Source: UBA11612 sp964475755 (GTDB lineage: Bacteria; Pseudomonadota; Alphaproteobacteria; Rhodospirillales; Rhodospirillaceae). Taken from it: a DNA stretch of 64,000 nucleotides. The stretch covers positions 1-64,000 of the forward strand of contig CAYYXR010000007.1 in the NCBI GenBank assembly GCA_964475755.1, in the 5' to 3' direction. This document shows positions 1 to 8,641 of this stretch, piece by piece (within the stretch, counting starts at the first letter, position 1; the number at the start of each line of letters is the position of its first letter). A program made the translations under genes and the position numbers. The notes under the pieces are model-generated. The model searched no databases. It was not told where the DNA came from and saw only the letters and a list, made by a program, of their open reading frames with translations.

Positions 1-9
1 CCGGTAAAA

Positions 10-84
10 TGGAGCGGGCGAAGGGATTCGAACCCTCGACCCCAACCTTGGCAAGGTTGTGCTCTACCCCTGAGCTACGCCCGC
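10..84 (-). tRNA. tRNA-Gly (anticodon GCC)
   Basis: Read on the minus strand this forms a complete cloverleaf. The 7-bp acceptor stem GCGGGCG/CGCCCGC pairs 78-84 with 14-20, and there is a D-arm TAGCTCAGGGGTAGAGC, an anticodon arm with loop TTGCCAA (anticodon GCC) and a T-arm GGTTCGAATCC. The 3' CCA is encoded at 10-12. It decodes GGC glycine codons and is transcribed off the left edge of the window. Confidence 0.97.
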
Positions 85-222
85 CCACGCTCCATAAACA
101 GCCCTAAAGCTGCCCGGCCAAATTCGGGGCGGGACTATAGCGTTTTAGAGGGCCAATGCAAGGGCTCGTGCGACTTTGCAAGGGGGGCTCGGTTAAGGCA
201 AACTTGTCGCCTCGGGTCGGTT

Positions 223-243
223 GGACGCCTTGTTTTGGCGTCC
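223..243. other. Short perfect hairpin upstream of cnoX
   Basis: GGACGCC (223-229) pairs exactly with GGCGTCC (237-243) around a 7-nt T-rich loop. It lies about 120 nt before cnoX and about 140 nt upstream of the divergent tRNA-Gly. There is no T-tract after the stem, so it is not a standard terminator. It may be a leader structure or chance. Confidence 0.3.
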
Positions 244-361
244 TAGCGACCACACATAATCCAAGAGCCCTGGAGGGGGCAGCCGGTCCCCGGATCGCGG
301 TTCAATTCGTGTTTATCTGACACGCGAAACTGCGGGGCGAGTACACAGGAACCATATATCT

Positions 362-1285
362 ATGTTGATCGGACAAGCCGACGGAAATGGAAGTGCAGCC
401 CCGAGTGCGGGTGACCTGATCAAGGACACCGACACCGCAGGGTTTATGGCCGACGTTATAGAGGCGTCAAAGCAAACGCCGGTCATTGTCGATTTTTGGG
501 CACCGTGGTGCGGACCGTGCAAGCAACTTGGCCCACTGTTGGAGCGCTTGGTCAAGCAGTACGGCGGTAAAGTAAAGCTCGTTAAAATCAATGTGGACGA
601 AAACCAGGAGATTGCCGCGCAGTTCCGGGTGCAATCCATTCCAGCTGTTTTCGGTGTCAAAGACGGCCGCCCGGTTGATGGATTCATGGGCAGTGTGCCG
701 GAAACCCAAATAAAACAATTCATTGAAAGGCTGACCGGCGGCGGCGGATCTCCGGTCGATGATGCGCTCGAGCACGCCGAAGCTTTCTTGAAGGAAGGGC
801 AAAACGAGCAGGCGCTGGACATCTTTCAAGAGATACTCAGCCAAGACCCGGCCCATGCCAAAGCGTTGGCCGGCGCGCTTCGCGCATACATAGCTCTCGG
901 TCAGGACGATGTCGCAAAGGATCTGCTTGAGCATCTGCCTGATGAGACCAAGAGAACGGCGGACATCGAAGGCGTTATTGCGTTGCTGGACGTGAAGGAC
1001 GCAACCGCCGCGCCCGTCGACGACGGCGTCATCAGCGAATTGGAGGCAAAGATCGCGGCTGACCCAAAAGATATGCAGTCTCGGCTCGATCTTGCCATGG
1101 CGCGCTACAGCAGCGGTGCACAGGAAGCTGCCATGGACGATCTGATAGAAATGGTGCGACTTGATCGAAATTGGAATGAGGAGGCGGCACGCAAGCAGCT
1201 TGTAAAATTTTTCGAGGCTCTTGGCCCGACGGATCCGCTTACCTTGCAAGGCCGGCGTCGACTTTCCTCCGTTTTATTTTCCTAA
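362..1285 (+). CDS. cnoX: Thioredoxin/TPR co-chaperone CnoX (YbbN family)
   Basis: 307 aa. Residues ~20-125 form a thioredoxin fold with the active-site motif WCGPCK (Cys50-Cys53) and the cis-proline at SIP94. The rest (~130-300) is a helical TPR-type region, the usual CnoX/YbbN architecture and length. The family protects unfolding proteins during hypochlorous or oxidative stress and passes them to chaperones. Unlike E. coli YbbN, which lost the CxxC, this copy keeps both cysteines, so oxidoreductase activity is expected, as reported for Caulobacter CnoX. ATG 362 has a CAGGAA element about 11 nt upstream. It is followed after 33 nt by the LonN-like gene, probably in one operon running to 2590. 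Confidence 0.93.
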   Translation: MLIGQADGNGSAAPSAGDLIKDTDTAGFMADVIEASKQTPVIVDFWAPWCGPCKQLGPLLERLVKQYGGKVKLVKINVDENQEIAAQFRVQSIPAVFGVKDGRPVDGFMGSVPETQIKQFIERLTGGGGSPVDDALEHAEAFLKEGQNEQALDIFQEILSQDPAHAKALAGALRAYIALGQDDVAKDLLEHLPDETKRTADIEGVIALLDVKDATAAPVDDGVISELEAKIAADPKDMQSRLDLAMARYSSGAQEAAMDDLIEMVRLDRNWNEEAARKQLVKFFEALGPTDPLTLQGRRRLSSVLFS

Positions 1286-1318
1286 GACAATCACCGCAAC
1301 ATCTTGGCAAAGCAGGAA

Positions 1319-2002
1319 ATGCGCAGTCCCATTCAAACGACTTATGATGATCTGCCGCAGGACTTGCCGATATTCCCTTTGCCGGGCGCAATCCTCATGC
1401 CGTGGGGGCGTCTGCCGCTGAACGTATTCGAGCCGCGGTATCTCAATATGACGCTCGACGCTCTGAAGAATGGTCGGATCATCGGTATGATTCAGCCCGA
1501 CCTTGATCAATGGGCGGAAGATGGCGCTGAAAGCGGTGAACCATCAGAGCCACCACTTTACAAAGTTGGGTGCGCAGGGCGCATCGCCGCGTTCGAAGAA
1601 ACCGAGGATGGGCGGTTGCTCATAACTTTAAAGGGGTTAATCCGTTTCCATGTGAAGGAAGAACTTGAAGGCCGCAGAGGATACCGGCGCATTCGCCCAT
1701 CGTACGAGTCATTTCGGTCAGATATGAACACGCCTGAAAAATTCGAACTCAATCGGGAAGGATTGATGTCCAAACTGAAGGCGTATCTCGAGACGCAATC
1801 CATTCCTATCAACTTGGAGATTATCAAAGGACTATCGGATGCGACGCTGGTGATGTCCTTGTGTATGATCTGTCCTTTTGATCCCAGGGAAAAGCAGGCA
1901 TTGCTCGAGGCGGCAACGATGCGCGCACGCGCTGATACACTTTTGGCACTCTTGCAAATGGGGGCGTTCGAAAGCAGCGCTCCCGAAGGTCCGAGACAAT
2001 AG
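1319..2002 (+). CDS. LON-substrate-binding-domain protein (LonN-like)
   Basis: About 227 aa. The N-terminus (LPIFPLPGAILMPWGRLPLN, then VFEPRY) is the signature of the LON substrate-binding (PUA-like) domain found at the N-terminus of Lon protease. Here it stands alone without AAA+ or protease domains, the common alphaproteobacterial COG2802 form. ATG 1319 is preceded by AGCAGGA. A TTG at 1304 in the same frame is possible but has no ribosome-binding site. The role of stand-alone LonN proteins is unknown. It sits between cnoX and a Trm112-like gene, and the gap to the latter is only 19 nt. Confidence 0.85.
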   Translation: MRSPIQTTYDDLPQDLPIFPLPGAILMPWGRLPLNVFEPRYLNMTLDALKNGRIIGMIQPDLDQWAEDGAESGEPSEPPLYKVGCAGRIAAFEETEDGRLLITLKGLIRFHVKEELEGRRGYRRIRPSYESFRSDMNTPEKFELNREGLMSKLKAYLETQSIPINLEIIKGLSDATLVMSLCMICPFDPREKQALLEAATMRARADTLLALLQMGAFESSAPEGPRQ

Positions 2003-2021
2003 ATTCCGAAAGCGAACTCGA

Positions 2022-2210
2022 ATGACTGCTGAAACAAGTGAAGTCGATCCCAAATTATTGGAGATTCTTGTGTGTCCGCTTACAAAGGGATCTCTGGAAT
2101 ATGATAAAACGGCTCAGGAACTGATCAGCCGGAAGGCCGGATTGGCCTATCCCATTCGAGACGGAATTCCCATCATGCTTGTAGATGAAGCGCGACGTCT
2201 TGAAGAATGA
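2022..2210 (+). CDS. Trm112-like small protein (UPF0434/YcaR family)
   Basis: 62 aa starting at ATG 2022 (MTAETSEVDPKLLEILVCPL). The motif LLEILVCPLTKGSLEYD, then LISRKAGLAYPIRDGIPIML, is diagnostic of the UPF0434/Trm112-like family. As in many alphaproteobacterial members, the second zinc-ligand cysteine of CPxC is replaced (CPLT), so zinc binding is doubtful. Eukaryotic Trm112 activates methyltransferases; the bacterial role is not settled. Its TGA overlaps the ATG of the next gene (ATGA), indicating translational coupling. Confidence 0.88.
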   Translation: MTAETSEVDPKLLEILVCPLTKGSLEYDKTAQELISRKAGLAYPIRDGIPIMLVDEARRLEE

Positions 2211-2590
2211 CGACGGGAAAAAAGGACGCGCGGGCCGAGCCATGGCCCGAATCTCTCCACTACAATCCAGATCAGAAAACACTGTCTGTGAAATTCGATT
2301 CCGGAGAGGCACATGTCCTTCCGGCCGAATATTTGCGCGTTGAAAGTCCGTCGGCGGAAGTTCAAGGACACGGCAATGATGAGAAAAGGATTGTCGCCGG
2401 GCGGAAGCACGTCGGCATCACGCGTATAGAGCCGGTCGGAAATTATGCCGTGCGTCTTGTCTTTGACGACATGCATGACACCGGCATCTATTCATGGCGA
2501 TATCTTTTAGAGCTTGGTCGAGAGCACGGTGAGCGCTGGGAAAAGTACCTTGATGCTCTGAACGCGCGCGGGTTGCAGCGCGAGCCCTGA
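2207..2590 (+). CDS. DUF971 (GBBH-like domain) protein
   Basis: 127 aa. Typical DUF971 features are visible: WPESLHYNPDQKTLSVKFDSG near residues 12-32, LPAEYLRVESPSAEVQGHG at ~38-56, and the C-terminal YSWRYLLELGREHGERW. The fold resembles the N-terminal domain of gamma-butyrobetaine hydroxylase, but no oxygenase domain is present. Some family members are linked to Fe-S protein metabolism. It overlaps the Trm112-like gene by 4 nt and converges on ubiH with a 2-nt gap. Confidence 0.85.
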   Translation: MTTGKKDARAEPWPESLHYNPDQKTLSVKFDSGEAHVLPAEYLRVESPSAEVQGHGNDEKRIVAGRKHVGITRIEPVGNYAVRLVFDDMHDTGIYSWRYLLELGREHGERWEKYLDALNARGLQREP

Positions 2591-2592
2591 AT

Positions 2593-3873
2593 TTAAGTGA
2601 GCGGTTGTCCGCGCATGAGGCGCGGAAGTTGCCCTGTAACCCCCATGGCTTGCCGCATAAATAGCCGTTTGAGCGGAGGGACGCGATTGACCATGGCCAG
2701 TCCGACATCGCGACTCATGCGAATAGGCGCAATGTCGTTCGAGAAAAGGCGATTGAGGGCATCGGTCACGGTTGCCATCAGGAGATTGTCACTACGCCGC
2801 CATCGCTCATATTTCGTAATGCCCTCCGGATGCGCCATATCCAGCCCTAGGCGTTTGGCATCAACTATAATTTCCGTTAGCGCCGCTACGTCCCGGAAAC
2901 CCAGATTGAGTCCTTGCCCGGCGATGGGGTGAATTGCATGCGCAGCATCGCCCGCGAGTAAAATACGTCCAGCTGCGTAGTTTTCGGCAAACTGTAGTCC
3001 TAAGGGATGGCAAAAGCGTGGGCCAACAAGTCCAAGGCTTCCTAAAAAGCCGCCGACCCGCTCAGACACTTCCATCAAAAAAGCATCATCCGATAGCGCG
3101 AGATAAGCGCTGGCCGCGTCTGAACGCTCTGTCCAAACCAGTGATGAGCGGTGAACGCCGTGGTCATCCGGCAAAGGTAGTATTGCGAATGGTCCGGCGG
3201 GCAAAAAATGTTCGTGTGCGATATTCTTGTGGGGCCGTTCGTGCGCGATCGTCGCAACGATTCCCACCTGTGGATATGTCCAGCCTGTGGTTTTGATACC
3301 TGTCCATTCACGCAATTTGGACCCGCGTCCTTCTGCCGACACGACCAATTGCGCCCGAATGCGTCTTCCATCATCCAGCGACAGCACCCCATGGGTTGGA
3401 GTCGACTCTGCGGCGATCACCGAAGCGGGCGCGACGACGGACAAGTTCTTACCGGTCGCATGCATTTGCTTTTCGATAGCCATTCGGATGTGGCGGTTTT
3501 CTGCCATGAACCCCAACGGCTTGTCGCCAACCTCTGCATGATCAAAATGTAAAAATAATAACGAACGGCCTTCCGAAACCCTGATTTCACGGATGGGGGC
3601 TGTCTTGGTGGCGAGGTGTTCCCATATTCCGATCGCTCCAAGAAGGCGTTGGCTACTTAGTGCGATTGCCGATGCGCGGCCATCAAAGGTCGAGGCCACG
3701 GTGTCTGAAAGCTTCAATCGGTCGACAACGGTGGTTCGAACACCGTGCCGTGCCAAGGCGCATGCCAATGTGCCACCAATCAACCCTGCGCCGACAATGG
3801 CTACATCCGTGTCTATGTCGCTTGTATAAGCGGATGATGATTGAGGCTTCGAATTTGGATCGTTGTGCGTCAT
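2593..3873 (-). CDS. FAD-dependent ubiquinone biosynthesis hydroxylase (UbiH/UbiF/COQ6 family)
   Basis: About 426 aa. The N-terminal ADP-binding motif VAIVGAGLIGG (GAGLIGG, residues 28-34) and the C-terminal FAD motif RILLAGDAAHAIHP followed by GQGLNLGFRD are hallmarks of aromatic-ring flavin monooxygenases that hydroxylate the ubiquinone head group. The sequence does not decide which ring carbon is hydroxylated (UbiH, UbiI, UbiF, UbiL or UbiM). ATG 3873 is preferred; a TTG at 3882 adds three residues. It is a single transcription unit with its promoter in the 166-nt gap before tRNA-Thr. Confidence 0.88.
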   Translation of the reverse strand: MTHNDPNSKPQSSSAYTSDIDTDVAIVGAGLIGGTLACALARHGVRTTVVDRLKLSDTVASTFDGRASAIALSSQRLLGAIGIWEHLATKTAPIREIRVSEGRSLLFLHFDHAEVGDKPLGFMAENRHIRMAIEKQMHATGKNLSVVAPASVIAAESTPTHGVLSLDDGRRIRAQLVVSAEGRGSKLREWTGIKTTGWTYPQVGIVATIAHERPHKNIAHEHFLPAGPFAILPLPDDHGVHRSSLVWTERSDAASAYLALSDDAFLMEVSERVGGFLGSLGLVGPRFCHPLGLQFAENYAAGRILLAGDAAHAIHPIAGQGLNLGFRDVAALTEIIVDAKRLGLDMAHPEGITKYERWRRSDNLLMATVTDALNRLFSNDIAPIRMSRDVGLAMVNRVPPLKRLFMRQAMGVTGQLPRLMRGQPLT

Positions 3874-4039
3874 GGCCGGCAATGGTTGGAGTGAGTTTGT
3901 TCAAGTATTAACGTGCGGACTTCGTGTCGCGTAATGTGATTCTCGTTGTCTTGGTAGCGCCTTGCACAGATGAAATGAACCGCCTATGGTCCGCCGCCGA
4001 TTCTCAACGGGCGGCTAATGTTTGATCTCCGTTTGTGGC

Positions 4040-4114
<75 letters not shown>

Positions 4115-4599
4115 TTTTCATATTTGTTTCAATACGTTAAAAGCTTTATGTGCGCCGCACAATGGCAAGTGACGTAGTGCCGCTGCGCCAGAATTAAAAT
4201 CCAATAAAATCAGTGGCAAAATAGGGTGGGGAAGTCCCCTGCACATCCCAACTATCGCGTTGCAGCAAATTAAGGCTCATCAAGAGGTTGTTGCGTAGTC
4301 TCAGTATGTTACGAAGTGTTACTATACACTATTCAACGAACATGACACTCTTCCACACAGAAAGTTGTCCAATTTTGGCAGTCTGCTCCGCGCATACGTC
4401 ACATAGGGAGGTGATGTGTGACGGGAGGTGGGCGATGAGGTGCGTCTAAGAGTTTATGCGCAATTTTGAGTGTGTGCATGGGCTCACATAGTTCATGCAG
4501 ACCTCGGCACGTACGCCTCTTGTTGACCATTTACCCTCCTGACTTGTTTGCAAGTGAACGTTCTGTGCTCAGTGGACGCCAATGAGTTTGAAATAGAAG
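4115..4599. other. 485-bp non-coding region upstream of the envelope cluster
   Basis: No convincing gene was found here. It must hold the promoter of the six-gene exported-protein cluster that starts at 4600. The only clear structure is the inverted repeat CGTCACA (4397-4403) / TGTGACG (4417-4423). A direct-repeat-like GTTACGAAGTGTTAC lies near 4310. Just before the first gene no strong Shine-Dalgarno is visible, unlike the following genes of the cluster. Confidence 0.5.
4397..4423. promoter_or_regulatory. 7-bp inverted repeat, possible operator
   Basis: CGTCACA and TGTGACG are exact reverse complements separated by 13 nt, about 180 nt before the first gene of the exported cluster. The half-site TGTGA recalls CRP/FNR sites, but the spacing (13 nt instead of 6) and the reversed half-site order do not fit them. 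Its function is unknown. Confidence 0.3.
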
Positions 4600-5715
4600 A
4601 TGTTGAACGCTGCAAAAAAACAGTCTCGATCCGGTCAAGTCACCGCCTTGTCTTTGGCGGCATTGCTCTCTGCGGGTCTAAGTTCGCCGGCAGTCGCCGG
4701 TGAGACAAAAGGGTACGTGGTCAAATGGTTTCATATGGCGACGTATTCCAACGATGCAGCGTGTCCTGAAGGAATCAACCCGCGCTCGGAAGAGATTTTC
4801 CTGCGCATCTTACACGACATGGAAATGCCGCCGGAGAAAATCGAAGAGATCATGGCGGACTTTCCGAACACCATGTACTACTACGCGGGCCGCCGCGGAC
4901 AAATCGACGGCAAGCCGGTCAGCGTTTACTTGCACCCCACATCAGTTCCCGATCCGAAGCTGAAAACTGTTCAAGGCAGCGAAGGCTTGGGCTTTAATTT
5001 AGACGGAAAAAACTCTTCCGAAGATTTTGTGGACACACAGACCGGTGAGAGTGGCGTAGATAATCAATTGTATCGCGCGCTTGGTTGTATCGGAAGCTTG
5101 CGCGGCGCGCCGGACGCGCGCCCCACCCACCCGGCTATTCAATGGGATATGACCCGCGATCAAATGCCGGCATGGTTGATCGAGATCAGCGGCATCGATG
5201 ACATGCAAAACGACGATCAGGTGACCGTGTCGATCGGTCGCGCCAGGGAGCCGGTCGTTCGCGATGCGCAGGCCGATCCCCAAGCAGACATGACATTCCA
5301 CACCGATCCTAATCCGCGCATGGAAAACGTCGTATCCGCCAAAATCGAAAACGGAACATTAATCACCGACCAGTTCGATTTCTATATGATCGGTGATCCG
5401 TTCATGGTTCCCGAATATGACCTTGAGAAAGCGCGCCTGCGTTTCAATTGGGACGAGCAGGGAAATCTGAACGGCGTTATCGGCGGCTACCAGAGCTGGG
5501 AGATGGTTTATTGGAGCTTCGCGGCCGGCGGCGCCGTCAATGAGGCCAACGTATCTATCGATGTTCCCGGTATTTATTACGTTCTGCGGAATTTCGCTGA
5601 CGGCCGGCCCGATCCAGCAACCGGCATGAATATGGCGATCTCGGCGTCCTATATCATCGAAGCTGTTCCGGCGTTCATTGAGCGCGCTGTACCGCAGACG
5701 GCGATGGCGCAGTAA
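4600..5715 (+). CDS. Sec-exported protein of unrecognised family (paralogue 1 of 2)
   Basis: 371 aa. I do not recognise the family. The N-terminus has a basic stretch, a hydrophobic core (LSLAALLSAGLSS) and an AVAG-type cleavage region near residue 34, i.e. a Sec signal peptide. The mature protein is closely related in sequence to the next gene product. Shared blocks are VKWFHMATYSNDAACPEG, GQIDGKPVSVYLHPTS, GFNLDG, GVDNQLYRALGC, IQWDMTRDQMPAWLIEIS, DPNPRM and VPGIYYVLR. Two cysteines (in ACPEG and ALGCI) are conserved in both paralogues and could form a disulfide. No known catalytic or metal motif is evident. It heads a run of six exported proteins that includes a DUF1592 cytochrome and a DUF1552 protein, so a role with that envelope system is inferred. 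Confidence 0.8.
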   Translation: MLNAAKKQSRSGQVTALSLAALLSAGLSSPAVAGETKGYVVKWFHMATYSNDAACPEGINPRSEEIFLRILHDMEMPPEKIEEIMADFPNTMYYYAGRRGQIDGKPVSVYLHPTSVPDPKLKTVQGSEGLGFNLDGKNSSEDFVDTQTGESGVDNQLYRALGCIGSLRGAPDARPTHPAIQWDMTRDQMPAWLIEISGIDDMQNDDQVTVSIGRAREPVVRDAQADPQADMTFHTDPNPRMENVVSAKIENGTLITDQFDFYMIGDPFMVPEYDLEKARLRFNWDEQGNLNGVIGGYQSWEMVYWSFAAGGAVNEANVSIDVPGIYYVLRNFADGRPDPATGMNMAISASYIIEAVPAFIERAVPQTAMAQ

Positions 5716-5739
5716 GCAATCAGGGAGAGGCGAGAAAGA

Positions 5740-6891
5740 ATGAAAGTTTTGAACTCCGTTTTCTCGAAGCTCGCCGCGACGCCCGTGCGTTACGGTGCGC
5801 GGACAATTTTGCTTGCGGCCGCCAGTTTTGTGGCCCTATCTGCGGATGGTTCGCCTGCATCAGCGGCCGAAACGCGCGCCTATGCCGTGAAATGGTTTCA
5901 CTATGCCAACTATTCGCAGGACAGTGATTGTCCGGATGGGCTCAATCCAAATGCCGAGGGCTTGTTCAAGCGTATTCTAGAAGAACGCGGCCACACGCCT
6001 GCGGAAATCGAAAAGAAAATGGAGGACTTCCCGTACTCTATGTATGAGGCGGGTATTGGTCAGCGCGGTGAGATCGACGGCAAGCCCGCCAATCCATACC
6101 TCAATCCGACCTCAACCAAGGACCCGATGCTGAAGTTGGGTCAGGGTAAGACGGGGTACGGATTTAATCTCGACGGCAAAGTTTCCGAGAACGATTTTGT
6201 TGATCCCGAAAGCGGTGAGGCGGGGGTCGACAACCAGTTTTTCCGTGTCGTGGGCTGCGTGAGTCAGCTGCGAAGCGCGCCCGGCGAGTTGCCGACGTTC
6301 CCCGAAATTCAGTGGGACATGATGCGCGATCATACGCCGGCGTGGCTCATCGAGTTTTCCGATGTTGATTCTTTTGAAAACGATGATGACGTCGGTGTGC
6401 GTGTAATTCGCGCGAAACAGCCGATCCGCCGTAATGCGAACGGTTTGCCGCAATCTGACATGACTTATGCGGTCGATCCCGACCCGCGCATGGCGAACAA
6501 TGTTGCCCGCGGTAAGATCGTTAACGGTGTTTTCACCTCCGATACACCATTCGATTTCTTTATGGTTGGCGAGGCTTTTGGCCAGGCTGAATACGCTCTG
6601 CGCGAAGCGCGCTACCGCTTCAGCTTCAATGAAGATGGTAATCTGACCGGCATCGTGGGCGGCTACCACAAGTGGCGTACCATTTACACGAGTTGGGCCC
6701 TTGGCGGTGCGACATTTGAGATCAATGCGTCCTTTGATATCCCGGGTCTTTACTACGCCCTGAGAAAGGCGGCGGACGCGTATCCCGATCCCGAGACAGG
6801 AGAGAACGACTATATCTCCGCAGCATATTGGTTTGACGCCATACCCGCATTCATTGAACACCCGGCTGCACAAACGGCATTAGCCGAATAA
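5740..6891 (+). CDS. Sec-exported protein of unrecognised family (paralogue 2 of 2)
   Basis: 383 aa, a tandem paralogue of the preceding gene, collinear from start to end (VKWFHYANYSQDSDCPDG, GEIDGKPANPYLNPTS, GYGFNLDG, GVDNQFFRVVGC, IQWDMMRDHTPAWLIEFS, DPDPRMANN, IPGLYYALR). The signal peptide covers residues ~1-43 (hydrophobic TILLAAASFVALSADG, then ASAAE). Both cysteines of paralogue 1 are retained. A GGGAGAGG-type ribosome site lies before ATG 5740, and the gap to paralogue 1 is 24 nt, so they are co-transcribed. The pair may be subunits of one complex. The function is unknown. Confidence 0.8.
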   Translation: MKVLNSVFSKLAATPVRYGARTILLAAASFVALSADGSPASAAETRAYAVKWFHYANYSQDSDCPDGLNPNAEGLFKRILEERGHTPAEIEKKMEDFPYSMYEAGIGQRGEIDGKPANPYLNPTSTKDPMLKLGQGKTGYGFNLDGKVSENDFVDPESGEAGVDNQFFRVVGCVSQLRSAPGELPTFPEIQWDMMRDHTPAWLIEFSDVDSFENDDDVGVRVIRAKQPIRRNANGLPQSDMTYAVDPDPRMANNVARGKIVNGVFTSDTPFDFFMVGEAFGQAEYALREARYRFSFNEDGNLTGIVGGYHKWRTIYTSWALGGATFEINASFDIPGLYYALRKAADAYPDPETGENDYISAAYWFDAIPAFIEHPAAQTALAE

Positions 6892-6937
6892 TAAGAGCCG
6901 AAGCGACGCACGTTAGTTTTAAGGAGAGGCAGTAAAG

Positions 6938-8617
6938 ATGAAGAAGAGTTTTGAACTTAAAGGCACATTGGCCGCCGTCGCTGTTGTGGCGTTGGCAGGC
7001 TGCAGCCAGTCCGAAGTGGCAGTGGTGTCCACGGGAATTGAATCTCCGTCGGAAGTTGGCGGACCGGTTGTGATGAGTCGCCTGACGGAAGACCAATACC
7101 GCAACATCATAGAAGATGTGTTCGGCAGTTCAGTCACATTGGGCGGCCGTTTCGAGCCCGACAACCGCGTCGATCATTTGATCCGCGTTGGCGCCGGCCA
7201 GGCCAGCGTGACAGCTGCGGGTCTTGAGCAATACGACAAAATGGCGCGCAGCTTGGCCGATCAAATCGTCGCTGAAGAAAATCGTGCGCAATATATTGCT
7301 TGCGCACCTGCCGATGCGACCAAGCCGGACAGCGCCTGTGCTAGCCAAGTCCTCTCGCGCGTTGGCGAGCTTCTGTTCCGTCGTCCATTGACGGACACCG
7401 AATTGAATGAGTTTGTAACCGCCTCGGCGACGGCTACTCAAAGAGTCGATGATTTTTATCACGGTCTCGGATTGGGGCTCGCAGGTCTTCTGTCTTCCCC
7501 GCAGTTTCTGTTCCGTCATGAAATATCTGAACCCGATCCGAATAACCCGGGTCAAATGAGACTGGATGCCTATTCCAAAGCGTCACGTTTAAGCTTCTTC
7601 CTCTGGAATACGGCGCCTGATCCGGCTCTACTGGCGGCGGCTGAAAACGGCGAACTGCATACACAAGCCGGCGTTCAGCGCCAAGTAAACCGCATGCTCA
7701 ACTCTCCGCTTTTGGAGGAAGGTGTGCGTGCTTTCTTTACCGACATGCTTGAGTTCGACCGATTCGATACTCTGGCCAAGGACGCGACAATTTATCCGAA
7801 GTTCACGTTTGCTGCGGCCGATGATGCCAGGGAGCAGACTCTTAAAACGATCGTTGATCACCTGATCGATAAGAACGGCGATTACCGAGATTTGTTCACA
7901 ACACGCGACACGTTCCTGACGCCGCTGCTCGGGTCCATGTATCGCGTGCCGCTTCTGGCCCCCGATGGATTGCCCGACGCTTGGGTCTCATATGAGTTCG
8001 ACCAAGATGACGGCCAAGCGGGCATTTTGACACATGCGAGCTTTGTTGCCTTGCACTCACATCCTGGCCGGAGTTCGCCGACCTTGCGCGGCAAAGCGCT
8101 GCGCGAGGTTTTGATGTGCCAAATTGTTCCCGACCCGCCGGGCGATGTTGACTTTACTGACTTTGAAGACCCAGACCACTCCGGTCCGACGGTGCGCATA
8201 CGTCTGACGGCGCACTCCACCGAGCCAATGTGCGCGGGCTGTCACAAGATTACGGACCCAATGGGCCTGGCTCTTGAGAACTTTGATACCGCTGGCGGCT
8301 ATCGTACGACCGAAAACGGCGTGCCGATCGACACCAGCGGCGAACTGGACGGTGCAAAGTTCGCAGATGCTTCCGGCCTCGGCCAGGTGTTGCACGATAG
8401 CCCGGCCGTAACCAATTGCCTTGTAAACCGCGTGTATGCATATGCCACGGGCCGCAAGGCGACTAAAGCTGAAGAAGAGTGGCTAAGGTCTTCAGTAAAA
8501 GACCGTTTTGCGGCAGACGGCTACAACGTGCCGCAGCTTCTCAAGGCGATTGCCACAAGCGAAGCTTTTTACAGAGTGGTACCGAGTGAAGCCGCGATGG
8601 CTTCGGCACAACATTAA
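6938..8617 (+). CDS. DUF1592/DUF1588 family haem-c lipoprotein
   Basis: 559 aa. The N-terminus has a lipoprotein signal with lipobox LAGC (Cys22). Then come domains recognised from planctomycete-type cytochromes: DUF1587-like (MSRLTEDQYRNIIEDVFG), DUF1595-like (LLFRRPLTDTELNEF), DUF1592 (GLLSSPQFLFRHE, SRLSFFLWNTAPDPALL), DUF1588 (QAGILTHASFVALHSHPGRS, RGKALREVLMC) and DUF1585 at the C-terminus. A single haem-binding CxxCH (CAGCH, residues 432-436) is followed by ITDPMGLALENFD. The expected location is anchored at the inner or outer membrane, facing outside the cytoplasm, in electron transfer. The family's substrate is unknown. It is usually paired with a DUF1552 protein, as here. An AAGGAGAGG site precedes the ATG. 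Confidence 0.9.
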   Translation: MKKSFELKGTLAAVAVVALAGCSQSEVAVVSTGIESPSEVGGPVVMSRLTEDQYRNIIEDVFGSSVTLGGRFEPDNRVDHLIRVGAGQASVTAAGLEQYDKMARSLADQIVAEENRAQYIACAPADATKPDSACASQVLSRVGELLFRRPLTDTELNEFVTASATATQRVDDFYHGLGLGLAGLLSSPQFLFRHEISEPDPNNPGQMRLDAYSKASRLSFFLWNTAPDPALLAAAENGELHTQAGVQRQVNRMLNSPLLEEGVRAFFTDMLEFDRFDTLAKDATIYPKFTFAAADDAREQTLKTIVDHLIDKNGDYRDLFTTRDTFLTPLLGSMYRVPLLAPDGLPDAWVSYEFDQDDGQAGILTHASFVALHSHPGRSSPTLRGKALREVLMCQIVPDPPGDVDFTDFEDPDHSGPTVRIRLTAHSTEPMCAGCHKITDPMGLALENFDTAGGYRTTENGVPIDTSGELDGAKFADASGLGQVLHDSPAVTNCLVNRVYAYATGRKATKAEEEWLRSSVKDRFAADGYNVPQLLKAIATSEAFYRVVPSEAAMASAQH

Positions 8618-8641
8618 TTAAACCCCAGACTGGAGAGTAAA

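Noticed and set aside
313..822. Minus-strand reading frame opposite cnoX
   Set aside because: It is antisense to a well-supported gene, has no ribosome site and a low-complexity Ser/Cys-rich translation. The same applies to the many other antisense frames in the window.
4397..4423. CRP or FNR site
   Set aside because: The half-sites are in reversed order and separated by 13 nt, whereas CRP uses TGTGA-N6-TCACA. Kept only as an unexplained inverted repeat.
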